Part shown: piece after piece, positions 33,598 through 42,718 of the stretch
How positions within the stretch are numbered: position 1 is the stretch's first letter
Layout: each line of letters opens with the position of its first letter
DNA from: Paracoccaceae bacterium
Lineage (GTDB): Bacteria; Pseudomonadota; Alphaproteobacteria; Rhodobacterales; Rhodobacteraceae
Assembly: GCA_027489355.1 (NCBI GenBank)
Contig: JAIXZY010000078.1
Coordinates: 62,001 to 126,000, forward strand
Length of the DNA stretch: 64,000 bases
Direction of reading: 5' to 3'
Translations under genes and position numbers: made by a program
The notes under the pieces: generated by a model
Seen by the model: the letters and a program-made list of their open reading frames with translations, nothing else
Told to the model about the DNA's origin: nothing
The model's database searches: none

Positions 33598-34382
33598 CCC
33601 CGCCCGCTCGACCGCATCCGCGCCTCGAAGCGACGCAGCAGCAGCGACAGGCCGATGGTCATCGCCAGATACAGAAAGGCTGCCACGTTGTAGGTCTCGA
33701 AATACCGGAAGTTCCCCGCCGCCGTCACCTTGGCCAGCTGCGCCACATCGGAAATCCCCAGCACCGCCACCAGAGAGCTGTCTTTCACCATTGCGACAAA
33801 ATCATTGCCCAGAGGCGGCAGGATCAGCCGGAATGCTTGTGGAAATCGAACATGGCGGAACCTTTGCCAGCCATTCAGCCCCAGGGCCATTGCCGCCTCG
33901 ATCTGGCCCTTGTCGACCGCCTGAAGCCCCGCCCGGAAAATCTCGGCCATGAAGGCGGAATAGGCCAGCATCAGCGCCAGCACGGCCCGCCACAGCAGGG
34001 GCACGTCCCGGGTGCGCAGGATCTCGTCCCCTGCCAGCGCGTTCAGGCCCGCGACGACTCCCGGCACCAGGACGAAGGCGACATAAAGCAGCAGCACGAT
34101 GATCGGCACGCCCCGCATCACCTCGATGTAAAGCCGCGCCGCCTGGCGCAGCACCAGGTAGCGAGACATCCCCATCACCGCCAGCCCCAGCCCGATGCAG
34201 CAGGCCCCGAGATAGGCCACCACCGCCACCGCCAGCGTCACCACCAGCCCCTTGGACAGCACCGCCAGCGCCCCGGCATAGAACGGGTCCGCCAGCATCT
34301 TGTACAACAGCCAAAGGCCGGTGACCGCCAGGATCACCAGCCACCAGGGAAAGTCCTTCTCGGATTCGGCGTTCGGTGCCAT
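33588..34382 (-). CDS. Polar amino acid ABC transporter permease
   Basis: A 264-residue inner membrane permease of the HisMQ type with about six membrane segments. The ATPase-contact EAA loop is at about residues 182-205 (EAAMALGLNGWQRFRHVRFP). It follows the substrate-binding protein gene after 33 bases that hold a strong hairpin. Start ATG at 34382; a TTG two codons upstream is possible. The set has a single permease and no ATPase gene nearby, so the ATP-binding subunit must come from elsewhere. Its stop codon lies in a dispersed repeat. Confidence 0.88.
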   Translation of the reverse strand: MAPNAESEKDFPWWLVILAVTGLWLLYKMLADPFYAGALAVLSKGLVVTLAVAVVAYLGACCIGLGLAVMGMSRYLVLRQAARLYIEVMRGVPIIVLLLYVAFVLVPGVVAGLNALAGDEILRTRDVPLLWRAVLALMLAYSAFMAEIFRAGLQAVDKGQIEAAMALGLNGWQRFRHVRFPQAFRLILPPLGNDFVAMVKDSSLVAVLGISDVAQLAKVTAAGNFRYFETYNVAAFLYLAMTIGLSLLLRRFEARMRSSGRGAN

Positions 34383-34388
34383 CAGCAA

Positions 34389-34409
34389 GCCCCCGGCCGC
34401 GCCGGGGGC
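34389..34409 (-). other. Intercistronic hairpin between binding protein and permease genes
   Basis: Arms GCCCCCGGC and GCCGGGGGC with a 3-base loop. There is no T-run. Such hairpins commonly protect the binding-protein mRNA and lower permease expression; that role is inferred. Confidence 0.6.
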
Positions 34410-34415
34410 GGGCCT

Positions 34416-35201
34416 TCATTCACCCATCTTGTACTCGACGAACCACTTCTGGTTCAGCGCATCCAGCGTCCCGTCCGCCTTCATGCTGGCGATCGCCGCG
34501 TTGATCGGAGCCACCAGCTCGGACCCCTTGGGGAAGATGAACCCGAAATCCTCGGACGCCAGCGGCGCGCCGATGATCTTCAGCCCGCCGTTCGACGCCG
34601 CCACATAGCCGTTCGCCGCCGTCGAATCCGACAGCGTCAGGTCCACATCCCCCGCCTTCAGCGCCTCAAGTCCCGCCCCAAAGGTCTCGAACTTGATCAC
34701 CCGCGGGTTCTCCTCGTTCCCGTCCAGGATCTCGTAGACCGCCGCGTAGAAGGGCGAGGTTCCAGGCTGCGCCGACACCAGCAGATCGGGGTTCGCCGCA
34801 AAGCTCGCCGCGTCGGTGAACCGCTCCTCGTCCCCGCGCACGATCATCAGCATTTCCGACCGCATGTAGGGGTCCGAGAAATCGACCTTCTCCTTGCGCT
34901 CGTCCTTGATGGTGATCCCGGTCATCCCGATGTCGTACTGACCTTCGCTCACCGCCGGGATCATCGCATCCCAGCTGGTGTTCTCATACTTGACCGTGAT
35001 GTTCAGCCGCTTGGCGATCTCGGCCATGGCGTCGTATTCCCAGCCCACGGCCTTGCCCTCCTTGTCCAGGAACTGGAGCGGCGGATAGGCGTTCTCGGTC
35101 ACCACGACGACTTCCTTGCCCCCGAGGTCCGGCAGGTCCTGCGCCAGGGCAGGCAGGGTCAGGGCAGCAAGGCCGGCAAGCGCGGCAGCGGTCAGTTTCA
35201 T
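34416..35201 (-). CDS. Amino acid ABC transporter substrate-binding protein
   Basis: A 261-residue periplasmic binding protein of the family 3 (polar amino acid) type. A signal peptide ends at LPALA near residue 20. The mature part has the usual [19 protein letters not shown] opening, [13 protein letters not shown], and the [24 protein letters not shown] block of amino acid binders. The bound amino acid cannot be told by eye. It is the first gene of a two-gene unit with the permease. Confidence 0.9.
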   Translation of the reverse strand: MKLTAAALAGLAALTLPALAQDLPDLGGKEVVVVTENAYPPLQFLDKEGKAVGWEYDAMAEIAKRLNITVKYENTSWDAMIPAVSEGQYDIGMTGITIKDERKEKVDFSDPYMRSEMLMIVRGDEERFTDAASFAANPDLLVSAQPGTSPFYAAVYEILDGNEENPRVIKFETFGAGLEALKAGDVDLTLSDSTAANGYVAASNGGLKIIGAPLASEDFGFIFPKGSELVAPINAAIASMKADGTLDALNQKWFVEYKMGE

Positions 35202-35367
35202 CGGTCAGTCTCCGGGGCTGATTGATCAAATCCCGACTATGCCATGCCGCCCCGCCGATGCAAGCCACCGCGCATCTGTGCGCCCATGCACGCGACGCCG
35301 CCCCGCGCGCGGAATTGCGCCGCGCCCGCCGCTCCCCCATCTTTCCCTCGAACGGATGGAGACGACC

Positions 35368-36162
35368 ATGACCCGGATGCCCACCTATTTCATCAGCCAC
35401 GGCGGCGGCCCCTGGCCCTGGATGCCCGACTGGCGCGCGATGTTCACCAATCTCGAGGCGAGCTTCGTCCAGATGGTCAAGGACCTGCCTGAACGGCCCA
35501 AGGCGATCCTGATGATTTCGGGCCACTGGGAGGATGACAGCTTCGCCGTCATGTCCTCGCCCCGCCCGCCGATGGTCTACGACTACCACGGCTTCCCGCC
35601 GCACACATTCCAGATCCAGTACAAGGCCCCCGGCGCGCCCGATCTTGCGCAAAAGGCGCATGACCTGATCAAGGCCGCGGGCCTGCCCGTCCGGCTTGAC
35701 CCGAAACAGGGCTACGACCACGGCACCTTCGTGCCCGCCTATGTCATGTACCCTGACGCCGACATGCCGCTCTTCCAGGTCTCGCTGCGCAAGGGCTACT
35801 CTCCGGCCGAACACTTCGCCCTTGGCCGCGCGCTCGCGCCCCTGCGCGACGAAGGCGTGCTCATCGTCGGGTCCGGCCTCTCCTACCACAACCTGCGCCT
35901 CTTCGGCCCCGGCGCCAAGGTCCCGTCCGAAGCTTTCGACGCCTGGCTCGCCGAAACGATGGCGGCCGCGCCGGAAGACCGCACCAACCGCCTGATCCAT
36001 TGGGAGGACGCGCCCTACGCCCGCACCTGCCACCGCGAGGAAGACCATTTTGTCCCGCTCTTCGCCGCGCTCGGCGCGGCCGAAGGAGAAAAGGCGCAGA
36101 TGGTCTACCACGACACCGGCCTCTTCGGCGGCGTCACCGCCTCCAGCTACCGGATCGGCTGA
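35368..36162 (+). CDS. DODA-type extradiol dioxygenase family protein
   Basis: A 264-residue class III extradiol ring-cleavage dioxygenase-like protein (LigB/4,5-DOPA dioxygenase type). Candidate metal ligands include His in YFISHGGG near the start, SGHWED at about residues 47-52, DHGTFVP at about 115-121, and a late HREEDHFVPL. Members cleave catechol-type rings or act as small aromatic dioxygenases. The substrate is unknown. Start ATG at 35368 follows GGAG; ATG at 35356 (METTM) is in frame and possible. It diverges from the amino acid transporter genes. Confidence 0.83.
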   Translation: MTRMPTYFISHGGGPWPWMPDWRAMFTNLEASFVQMVKDLPERPKAILMISGHWEDDSFAVMSSPRPPMVYDYHGFPPHTFQIQYKAPGAPDLAQKAHDLIKAAGLPVRLDPKQGYDHGTFVPAYVMYPDADMPLFQVSLRKGYSPAEHFALGRALAPLRDEGVLIVGSGLSYHNLRLFGPGAKVPSEAFDAWLAETMAAAPEDRTNRLIHWEDAPYARTCHREEDHFVPLFAALGAAEGEKAQMVYHDTGLFGGVTASSYRIG

Positions 36163-36196
36163 CGCCCGACAGCAAGGCGCAAACCCGCCCCCGCGC

Positions 36197-36232
36197 CTTG
36201 CTCTTTTCCCAAATACTCCCGCCGGAGGCTCC
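36197..36232. repeat. Dispersed element (copy 6)
   Basis: TTGCTCTTTTCCCAAATACT followed by CCCGCCGGAGGCTCC, almost identical to copy 1 at 13785. Confidence 0.8.
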
Positions 36233-36270
36233 TCCGCTGTCGCCCGCGCGACCGGCGTACAGCCCACCCC

Positions 36271-36293
36271 GTAAGGTGGGCGATCCGCCCACC
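36271..36293. repeat. REP-like palindrome (copy 5)
   Basis: Arms GTAAGGTGGGC and GCCCACC around a short centre, upstream of the amidase gene. It is the only copy not touching a stop codon region. Confidence 0.75.
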
Positions 36294-36348
36294 CCCCTTC
36301 CCAATCCGCGCCAACCGGTCCAGTCTGCCCCGGACACAGGAGCCGCCG

Positions 36349-37722
36349 ATGGACCCCGCCACCCTCACCGCTGCCCAGCTCGCCCCCCTGATCCGCAGCC
36401 GCCAGCTCTCGGCGGTCGAGGCGGTGCAGGCCACCCTTGCCCGCATCGACCGGCTGAACCCAGGCCTCAATGCCATCGTCCAGCGCCGGGACGCGGCGGC
36501 TCTTGCCGAAGCCCGCGCCATCGACGCCCGCATCGCGCAGGGCAAGGATCCCGGCCCCCTCGCCGGCGTCCCCGTCACGGTGAAGGTGAACATCGACCAG
36601 CAGGGCGAGGCGACCACCAACGGCCTGCGCATCCAGAAAGACCTCATCGCGGCCGAAGACAGCCCGCCCGTCGCCAACTTCCGCCGGGCGGGAGCGATCA
36701 TCGTCGGCCGCACCAACACCCCTGCCTTCTCCTTGCGCTGGTTCACCCGCAACTCGCTCCACGGCGCGACGAAGAACCCCGCTTTCCCCGCCCTGACGCC
36801 CGGAGGCTCCTCCGGCGGGGCCGCCTCTGCCGCCGCCGCGGGCCTCGGCCCGATCGCCCACGGCACCGACATCGCGGGCTCCATCCGCTACCCCGCCTAC
36901 GCCTGCGGCATCCACGGCCTCCGCCCCGGATTGGGCCGCGTCCCCGCCTTCAACGCCACAGCCGGCGACCGCCTGATCGGCGGGCAACTCATGGCCGTCT
37001 CCGGCCCCCTCGCCCGCTCCACCGCCGACCTGCGCCTCGGCCTCCAGGCCCTGTCGCAACCCGACCCGCGCGACCCGTGGTGGACCCCTACCACCGCCGC
37101 CCCCTACCGCAAACGCGCCGCCCTCGCCCTGACGCCCGACGGCCTCCAGACCGACCCCGCGATCCAACAGGCCCTGACCCAGGCCGCGAAGACCCTCGAA
37201 GCGAACGGCTGGGAAATCGGCACCCCCCAGATCCCCCCTTTCCGCGAGGCGATGGAGCTGCAACTCACCCTCTGGCTCTCCGAATTCGGCCTGGGCGGGG
37301 CCGAGGCCATCGCCCGCGAAGCCGATCCCGACGCCACTTTCGTCCACGTCGAGCTCACCAAACTCGCCCCGCCCCCCACGCTCGAAAGCTTCATGCGCGC
37401 GCTCCAGTCCCGCGCCCGCCTCGCCCGCCTCTGGCGCCTCTTCTTTGCCGACTGGCCGGTCCTGCTGACCCCCGTCTCAGGCGCGCTGCCCTTCCCTGAC
37501 CACTACGACACCTCTGGCCCCGGGGCCTTCGCCAACGTCATCGAGGCCCAGATGCCCCAGATCGCGCCCCCCTTCATGGGCCTCCCCGGCCTCGCCCTCA
37601 CGACGGGCCACACCCCAACCCACCCGCTCGGCATCCAGGCCCTCGCGGACCGGGGGAACGAGCACATCCTCCTCGACCTCGCCGATCTCCTCGCCCCAGA
37701 CATCCCGCCCGTAACCCCGTAG
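36349..37722 (+). CDS. Amidase signature family protein
   Basis: A 457-residue amidase. The Ser-cisSer-Lys triad is visible: Lys in VPVTVKVNID (about residue 82), cis-Ser in TPGGSSGGAA (about 145-154) and the nucleophile in GTDIAGSIRYPAY (about 166-178). The family hydrolyses diverse amides. Neither neighbour points to a substrate, and GatA is unlikely without gatB/gatC. Start ATG at 36349. The TAG stop forms part of a GTAGGTTGGGG palindrome. Confidence 0.88.
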   Translation: MDPATLTAAQLAPLIRSRQLSAVEAVQATLARIDRLNPGLNAIVQRRDAAALAEARAIDARIAQGKDPGPLAGVPVTVKVNIDQQGEATTNGLRIQKDLIAAEDSPPVANFRRAGAIIVGRTNTPAFSLRWFTRNSLHGATKNPAFPALTPGGSSGGAASAAAAGLGPIAHGTDIAGSIRYPAYACGIHGLRPGLGRVPAFNATAGDRLIGGQLMAVSGPLARSTADLRLGLQALSQPDPRDPWWTPTTAAPYRKRAALALTPDGLQTDPAIQQALTQAAKTLEANGWEIGTPQIPPFREAMELQLTLWLSEFGLGGAEAIAREADPDATFVHVELTKLAPPPTLESFMRALQSRARLARLWRLFFADWPVLLTPVSGALPFPDHYDTSGPGAFANVIEAQMPQIAPPFMGLPGLALTTGHTPTHPLGIQALADRGNEHILLDLADLLAPDIPPVTP

Positions 37723-37742
37723 GTTGGGGCTCACCCCCAACT
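37719..37742. repeat. Variant palindrome GTAGGTTGGGG, supplies a stop codon
   Basis: Arms GTAGGTTGGGG and CCCCCAAC around CTCA. The TAG at 37720-37722 ends the amidase gene, as in the related GTAGGGTGGGC repeats. Confidence 0.7.
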
Positions 37743-37812
37743 CTTCCGGACGCCCCCGCTGCACGACCGCCCCGCCGACCGCGCCGCCCGTTTCCGCCCC
37801 CAGGCCTCGATC

Positions 37813-37910
37813 CTTTCCCTTCCGCAAATATCCCCGCCGGAGGCCGCCCGAGCCGGTTGGCCGCAGGCCAGAGGCGAGACAAAAGGCTTGCGCGTCAGCG
37901 CTCAATTCAA
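37813..37910. repeat. Dispersed element with long tail (copy 7)
   Basis: The CAAATATCCCCGCCGGAGGC core, a GGTTGGCCGC..GCGGCCAAACC-like middle, then GAGACAAAAGGCTTGCGCGT and CAGCGCTCAATTCAA. This copy is the best match to a full-length consensus. Confidence 0.85.
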
Positions 37911-38060
37911 CAGCCGCCCCGACCCGCGAAGCGCCCGGTCACAAGGCACCTCCCCTCCCCCTCCGTGGGGAGGGGATAGGGGTGGGGGGCGCCTTTTCCA
38001 AAGCTTAAGACCAGGTAAACAAAAAATCCCAACCCATTGACATCAAATCACTTCCAGACT

Positions 38061-38076
38061 TTGTCCACCGTGGACA
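38061..38076. repeat. Post-stop palindrome TGTCCACGGTGGACAA (copy 2)
   Basis: Read along the MoeB-like gene (minus strand), it starts 4 bases after the TGA. It is identical to copies at 11664 and 46563 and in the same orientation to the preceding gene. Confidence 0.78.
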
Positions 38077-38080
38077 GAAT

Positions 38081-39115
38081 TCAGTGCCGGCCCCCGCAGA
38101 CCTCGCAGTCGGCTCGCCGTTTCACCCCGATCACCCGCGTCTCCATATAGAGCGCATCGTGGATCATCAGCCGCCCCGCCAGCGTCTCCCCGGCCCCCGT
38201 GACCCACTTCACCGCCTCCATCGCCATCACCCCTCCGATCACCCCCGGCAAGGGCGCCGCGACCCCCGCCTCGGCACAGGTCGGGACCAACCCGGGCGCG
38301 GGCTTCACCGGGAACACGCAGGCATAGCACGGCCCCCCCTTCGCGGGATCGAACAGCGACACCTGCCCCTCCCACTGGGTGATCGCCCCGCTGATCAAGG
38401 GCACCCCCGCCGCCACGCAGGCCCGGTTGACCAGATACCGCGTGTCGAAGTCGTCCGTCCCGTCCAGGACCAGGTCATAGTCCCGCACAAGATCGACAGC
38501 GATCTCCCCGGTCAGCCGCCGATGATAGGGCCGCACCTCGATGAACGGGTTCAACGCCCGCATCGCCGTCTCGGCCGAGAACACCTTCGGCATCCCGATC
38601 CGCCCGTCGGTGTGGATCACCTGCCGCTGCAGGTTCGACCCCTCCACCACGTCATCATCGATCACCCCGATCGTCCCGACCCCCGCCGCCGCCAGATACA
38701 GAAGGACCGGGGACCCCAAGCCCCCCGCCCCCACCACGAGCACGCGCGCTGCCTTCAGCCGCTTCTGCCCCGGCCCCCCAATCTCGCGCAGGATGATGTG
38801 GCGGGCATAGCGGTCGAGCTCGGCCTCACGGAACGTTCCCGCGACCGGCGCGGGTTCCGGCTCCCCCGCCTTCCGCCGCCGCACGGCGCGCAGAAGCTCC
38901 CGGTAACCCAGCGCGACCGCCGCGAGCAGACCAAAGACCGTCCAGCCGCGAAAGTCCCCCCCGACGACGCGCGCCAGAGGGTTCTCGATCTGAAGTGGAA
39001 GGTGCGCGAGCATCAGCATTGCCCACCATCCCGCCGCAAGCCACAGCCAGCGTGCCCCCCAGCCGCGCCACCGTCCCACCGCCCAGAGCGCGGCGAACCC
39101 CAACAGCCCGATCAT
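38081..39115 (-). CDS. MoeB/ThiF-type E1-like adenylyltransferase with N-terminal membrane anchor
   Basis: A 344-residue protein. Residues 1 to about 75 hold two to three hydrophobic helices ([49 protein letters not shown]). From about residue 100 an E1-like domain follows: nucleotide-binding [17 protein letters not shown], Arg finger in NLQRQ, the CxxC pairs CYAC and CEVC for zinc, and [18 protein letters not shown] as in MoeB. It would adenylate MoaD, ThiS or a related sulfur carrier, here at the membrane. The ATG at 39115 overlaps the dut stop (ATGA). Classic MoeB lacks the anchor. Confidence 0.85.
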   Translation of the reverse strand: MIGLLGFAALWAVGRWRGWGARWLWLAAGWWAMLMLAHLPLQIENPLARVVGGDFRGWTVFGLLAAVALGYRELLRAVRRRKAGEPEPAPVAGTFREAELDRYARHIILREIGGPGQKRLKAARVLVVGAGGLGSPVLLYLAAAGVGTIGVIDDDVVEGSNLQRQVIHTDGRIGMPKVFSAETAMRALNPFIEVRPYHRRLTGEIAVDLVRDYDLVLDGTDDFDTRYLVNRACVAAGVPLISGAITQWEGQVSLFDPAKGGPCYACVFPVKPAPGLVPTCAEAGVAAPLPGVIGGVMAMEAVKWVTGAGETLAGRLMIHDALYMETRVIGVKRRADCEVCGGRH

Positions 39116-39594
39116 GACCGAAACCCGGTCGACCCGAAACCGCCCGTCCCGCGCGCCGTTTCGTCCAGCCCTTCCACCACCGCGAAGCCCACCTGAACCA
39201 CCGGCGCCACCACCACCTGCGCCACCCGGTCGCCATGCCGCACGGTGTAAGGCTCGGTCCCGAGGTTGATCAGCGACACCCCCAGCGGTCCCCGGTAGTC
39301 GCTGTCGATGGTCCCGGGTGTGTTCGGCAGCGTGATCCCGTGCTTCGACGCCAGCCCCGACCGGGGGCGTACCTGCATCTCGTAGCCCTCCGGGATCGCC
39401 ACGCGGATCCCCGTCGGACAGATCGCCCGGCCCATCGGCTCCAGAGTAAGCCCCGCCTCGCGCTGATCCACCGGAAAGTTCGCACAAAGGTCCGCCCCGG
39501 CCGCTCCTGCGGTCTGATAGGCCGGCAAGGGGATGCTCCGGTCAGCCCAATCCTCCCAGAGAACACTTACAACCGGGCGCAACCCATCCCCCAT
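39112..39594 (-). CDS. dut: dUTP diphosphatase
   Basis: A 160-residue trimeric dUTPase that removes dUTP and supplies dUMP. Motifs in order are AGADLCANF (1), [12 protein letters not shown] (2), [13 protein letters not shown] (3), [10 protein letters not shown] (4) and GTGGFGSTG (5). The start at 39594 gives a 10-residue lead before the usual beginning. No other start codon lies close to the conserved part. Both this ATG and the GGAGA before it lie within a dispersed repeat element. It is coupled to the MoeB-like gene by ATGA and follows coaBC, a common bacterial pairing. Confidence 0.93.
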   Translation of the reverse strand: MGDGLRPVVSVLWEDWADRSIPLPAYQTAGAAGADLCANFPVDQREAGLTLEPMGRAICPTGIRVAIPEGYEMQVRPRSGLASKHGITLPNTPGTIDSDYRGPLGVSLINLGTEPYTVRHGDRVAQVVVAPVVQVGFAVVEGLDETARGTGGFGSTGFRS

Positions 39595-39631
39595 TTTCTG
39601 TCTCCAAATATCCCCGCCGGAGGCTCCCGCA
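39591..39631. repeat. Dispersed element (copy 8), supplies the dut start codon
   Basis: On the minus strand the GCCTCCGGCGGGGATATTTG core is followed by GAGACAGAAAATG. The ATG is the likely dut start, and GGAGA within the element is the Shine-Dalgarno. Confidence 0.75.
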
Positions 39632-39638
39632 CTGTCAA

Positions 39639-40832
39639 TCAGCGCAACGCCTCGGCAATCCGCGCCGCCAGCTTCCGCGCGACCTCGTCCTTGCCCATCC
39701 GCGGCCATTCCTCGGCCCCCGCCTCGGAAATCAGCACGACGGCATTCTCGGTCCCGCCCATGATCCCGGTCGCCGGGGACACGTCGTTTGCCACGATCCA
39801 GTCACACCCCTTACGAACGCGCTTGGCGGTGGCATGGGCCACCACATCGGTCGTCTCTGCCGCGAAGCCCACCACCAAACGCGGCCGCTTCGGCCCCTTC
39901 GACACGGTGGCAAGGATGTCCGGGTTCTCGGCGAACTCCAGCGCCGGGGCGCGGCCAGACCCGTCCTTCTTCAGCTTCTGACCCGAGGCATTGGCCACCC
40001 GCCAATCCGCCACCGCCGCCGCCATCACCGCCGCATCGGCCGGAAGCGCCGCCTCCACCGCCACGGCCATCTCCCGCGCCGTCTCGACCCGTACCACGTC
40101 CACCCCGCCCGGAGGCGGCACCGCGGCAGGCCCGGTCACGAAGGTCACCCGCGCCCCCAGGTCCCGCAGCGCGGCGGCCAGTGCCGTCCCCTGCGCCCCC
40201 GAGGACCGGTTGGCGATATACCGAACCGGATCGATCGGCTCATGCGTCGGCCCCGAGGTCACGACGACATGTTTGCCCGCCAGCGGCCCTCCACCCAGCG
40301 CAGCCCCGATCGCTGCAACGATGACCGCAGGTTCCGCCATCCGCCCCGGCCCGTACTCGCCACAGGCCATCTCGCCCTCGTCCGGGCCGACCGTCAGCAC
40401 CCCGTCCGACCGCAGCAACCCAAGGTTCCGCTGCGTCGCGGGATGCTGCCACATCCGCACGTTCATCGCCGGTGCCACCAGCACCCGCTTGTCCGTCGCC
40501 AGCAGCAGCGTCGAGGCCAGGTCATCCGCCCGGCCCCCCGCCATCTTGGCCATCAGATCCGCCGTCGCCGGAGCCACCACCAGCAGGTCGGCCGAACGCG
40601 ACAGCTCGATATGCCCCATCTCGGCTTCCGAGGTCAGATCGAACAACGTCTCATGCACCTTGGACTGCGCCAGTGCGCCCACAGACAGGGGCGTCACGAA
40701 CTCCGCCCCCGCGCGCGTCAGGACCGGCGTGACTGCACCGCCTGCCTTCTGGATCAGCCGGATCAGCTCCAGCGCCTTGTAGGCCGCGATCCCGCCGCCG
40801 ATGATCAGAAGTATCCGCTTGCCAGCCAGCAT
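39639..40832 (-). CDS. coaBC: Bifunctional phosphopantothenoylcysteine decarboxylase / phosphopantothenate-cysteine ligase
   Basis: A 397-residue two-domain enzyme of CoA synthesis. The CoaC flavoprotein domain (about 1-180) has [16 protein letters not shown], the catalytic His in [30 protein letters not shown] and the Cys flap in [12 protein letters not shown]. The CoaB domain (about 185-397) has [20 protein letters not shown] and AAVADWR. The enzyme ligates cysteine to 4'-phosphopantothenate and decarboxylates the product. Start ATG at 40832 follows GGGAG; ATG at 40847 is possible. It heads coaBC-dut-moeB-like. Confidence 0.94.
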   Translation of the reverse strand: MLAGKRILLIIGGGIAAYKALELIRLIQKAGGAVTPVLTRAGAEFVTPLSVGALAQSKVHETLFDLTSEAEMGHIELSRSADLLVVAPATADLMAKMAGGRADDLASTLLLATDKRVLVAPAMNVRMWQHPATQRNLGLLRSDGVLTVGPDEGEMACGEYGPGRMAEPAVIVAAIGAALGGGPLAGKHVVVTSGPTHEPIDPVRYIANRSSGAQGTALAAALRDLGARVTFVTGPAAVPPPGGVDVVRVETAREMAVAVEAALPADAAVMAAAVADWRVANASGQKLKKDGSGRAPALEFAENPDILATVSKGPKRPRLVVGFAAETTDVVAHATAKRVRKGCDWIVANDVSPATGIMGGTENAVVLISEAGAEEWPRMGKDEVARKLAARIAEALR

Positions 40833-40884
40833 CGGCAGGACTCCCATAACCTGCCCCAAGGTGTAGGGGCCGACCCCGGCAAAC

Positions 40885-41571
40885 TCAAGGCATCCGGTCG
40901 ATCTCCTCGGCCACCAGCGCCTGCAAGCGCCAGAGCCCCGCATCGCGGATACCCCGCGCTTCCAGCTGGGTGACGGTGTTCAGCAGATACTCCGCCCCCG
41001 TCCCCCAATGGCCGCAGGCCCGTGCCAGCGTTCGCGCCACCTCTTCCGGCAGAAGCCGTCCGGCATAATAGGGCGAGGCACGGTTCATCACGAAGCCCAG
41101 CGCCGTCGTCGACCCTGCGGGCGTCTCGACCCGCAGCCAACGCGGCATGCTGTTTATCGGCTTCACCGTGAACTCGCGCCGGAACAGCCGGTCAAGCTGC
41201 AACGCCGGGTCCTCGGGCGGCAATTCCAGCACGACGCCGCGACACTGCCCGCCCCGGTCGAGCGCCATCATCAGCCCCGGCCGGTCCACCGTGCCGCGGA
41301 ACCGATGCATCCGCAGGCAGAAGGACCGGTGCCAGCCCCGCGCCACGGCGGGCTGCTCGGCGCGATGTTCGATCTCGGGCTTCCAGATCAGGGAGCCATA
41401 GGCAAAGAGCTGGATCGGAGCACCCGGCGACGGATGGTCGCGCAGGATGCGCTCCACCCATTCTGCATAATCCGCGTCGGTCTGCTGCTCAACGCCGGGC
41501 GCAGGCCCGCTGTCAGCGATCACTCGGTGCACGCGGGCGACATGCGCGGCAGTCAGCTTCGGGCCGGGCAT
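40885..41571 (-). CDS. Gamma-glutamylcyclotransferase (ChaC type)
   Basis: A 228-residue ChaC-type enzyme that splits glutathione into 5-oxoproline and Cys-Gly. The substrate-binding FAYGSLIWKPEIEH lies at about residues 59-72, and RSFCLRMHRFRGTVDRPGLMMAL follows, as in the glutathione-specific subfamily. Start ATG at 41571 follows GAGGAGG. The next gene in the same direction is coaBC, which consumes cysteine; a functional link is possible but weak. Confidence 0.9.
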   Translation of the reverse strand: MPGPKLTAAHVARVHRVIADSGPAPGVEQQTDADYAEWVERILRDHPSPGAPIQLFAYGSLIWKPEIEHRAEQPAVARGWHRSFCLRMHRFRGTVDRPGLMMALDRGGQCRGVVLELPPEDPALQLDRLFRREFTVKPINSMPRWLRVETPAGSTTALGFVMNRASPYYAGRLLPEEVARTLARACGHWGTGAEYLLNTVTQLEARGIRDAGLWRLQALVAEEIDRMP

Positions 41572-41661
41572 GGAACGCCTCCTCGCGGAACCCGATGATC
41601 CAACCGGGACCGTCGCTCCGTCAAGGATCAGGGCCCGGACGGTTTCGCCCGCCCAAGCCTT

Positions 41662-41752
41662 TCCCTTCGTCAAATATCCCCGCCGGAGGCGGAGCCAAGC
41701 GCGAAGGCGCGCAGGCGACCCGAAAGGCTTGCGCCGCAAGGCGCCCCTGATG
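41662..41752. repeat. Dispersed element with tail (copy 9)
   Basis: TCAAATATCCCCGCCGGAGG is followed by AAGCGCGAAGGCGCGCAGGC and AAAGGCTTGCGCCGCAAGGC. It lies between the rpoH and chaC genes, both on the minus strand. Confidence 0.78.
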
Positions 41753-41773
41753 GCAACGGCCGGAACTGGCGCG

Positions 41774-42652
41774 TCAGGCCAGGAAGTGGCGCACCTCGCG
41801 CGACTGGCTTTCCAGCGACCGGCGCATCTTGGCGAAGGCTGCGGCCTCCAGCTGGCGCACCCGTTCCTTTGACAGCCCCAGCTCCTCGCCAAGCGATTCC
41901 AGCGTCCGCCCCTCGTCCTTCAGCTTCCGTTCGGCCACGATGTAGCGTTCGCGTGGGTTCAGCGACTGCATCGCCTTGACCAGCCAGCCGCGCAGCCGCG
42001 CACCGTCATGCGCACCCTCAACCGTCTCGGCGGCCTGGACTCCGTCGTCTTCCAGCGCGTCGATCCATTCGCGCCCATCCTCGTCCGAGGACTGGGTGGC
42101 GTTCAGCGAATAATCCGACCCGGAGAGACGGCCCTCCATCATCTCGACATCCGCGACCGGCACCCCGACTTCGGCGGCCACCATCTGACGCAACTGGTGC
42201 TGGTCGAGCACCTCGCCGCGCTGGCTCGCCTCGCGCTCCAGCTTCGCCTGCACGCGGCGCAGGTTGAAGAACAGCGCCTTCTGGCTGGAGGTCGAGCCGG
42301 TGCGCACCATCGACCAGTTGCGCATCACGTAGTCCTGGATCGAGGCCTTGATCCACCAGACCGCATAGGTCGAAAACCGCACGCCACGGTCCGGGTCGAA
42401 CTTGTCGGCCGCCTTCATCAACCCCAGTGAGGCTTCCTGGATCAGGTCGTTCATCGGCGCGCCGTAGCGGCGGAACTTGGCGGCCATGCTGATCGCCAAC
42501 CGCATGTAGGCGGTGATAAGCCGGTGCAGCGCCCGCTCGTCCCGACGGTCCCGCCAGGCGCGGGCCAGCGCCAGTTCGGTTTCCGCATCCAGAAGTTCGG
42601 CCCTCATCGCTTGGCGCGAGACGTTCAGGTCGGTATATCCGTCAAGTGCCAT
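41774..42652 (-). CDS. rpoH: RNA polymerase heat-shock sigma factor RpoH, probably RpoHII type
   Basis: A 292-residue sigma-70 family factor. The core-binding region 2.1-2.2 is LITAYMRLAISMAAKFRRYG. Region 2.4 (FSTYAVWWIKASIQDYVMRNW) would contact the -10 element. The RpoH-specific box QKALFFNLRR follows at about residues 125-134. The C-terminal HTH is TLESLGEELGLSKERVRQLE. Rhodobacteraceae usually carry RpoHI and RpoHII; the opening MALDGYTDLNVSRQAMRAEL looks like RpoHII, which is a recollection, not a test. Start ATG at 42652 follows GGAGG. It diverges from cobU with 66 bases between. Confidence 0.9.
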   Translation of the reverse strand: MALDGYTDLNVSRQAMRAELLDAETELALARAWRDRRDERALHRLITAYMRLAISMAAKFRRYGAPMNDLIQEASLGLMKAADKFDPDRGVRFSTYAVWWIKASIQDYVMRNWSMVRTGSTSSQKALFFNLRRVQAKLEREASQRGEVLDQHQLRQMVAAEVGVPVADVEMMEGRLSGSDYSLNATQSSDEDGREWIDALEDDGVQAAETVEGAHDGARLRGWLVKAMQSLNPRERYIVAERKLKDEGRTLESLGEELGLSKERVRQLEAAAFAKMRRSLESQSREVRHFLA

Positions 42653-42718
42653 GACCACCTCCAGATCTTCCTGCCGCGGCTTCTTCGCCTCTCTTTGCCT
42701 CTTTTACGGAGCATCCCC

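Larger units (their letters stand above)
37723..38080. other. Intergenic region, 358 bases, filled with repeats
   Basis: It lies between the convergent amidase and MoeB-like genes. It holds the end of the variant palindrome, a long dispersed element (37813-37910), a C-rich/G-rich hairpin-like stretch (37947-37990, CTCCCCTCCCC then GGGGAGGGG and further G-runs) and the 16-mer at 38061-38076. No gene is apparent. Confidence 0.7.

Noticed and set aside
34984-37347. Long minus-strand open frame across the dioxygenase and amidase genes
   Set aside because: It crosses three real genes and repeats, is Gly/Arg/Asp-rich without motifs, and conflicts with conserved catalytic residues on the other frames.
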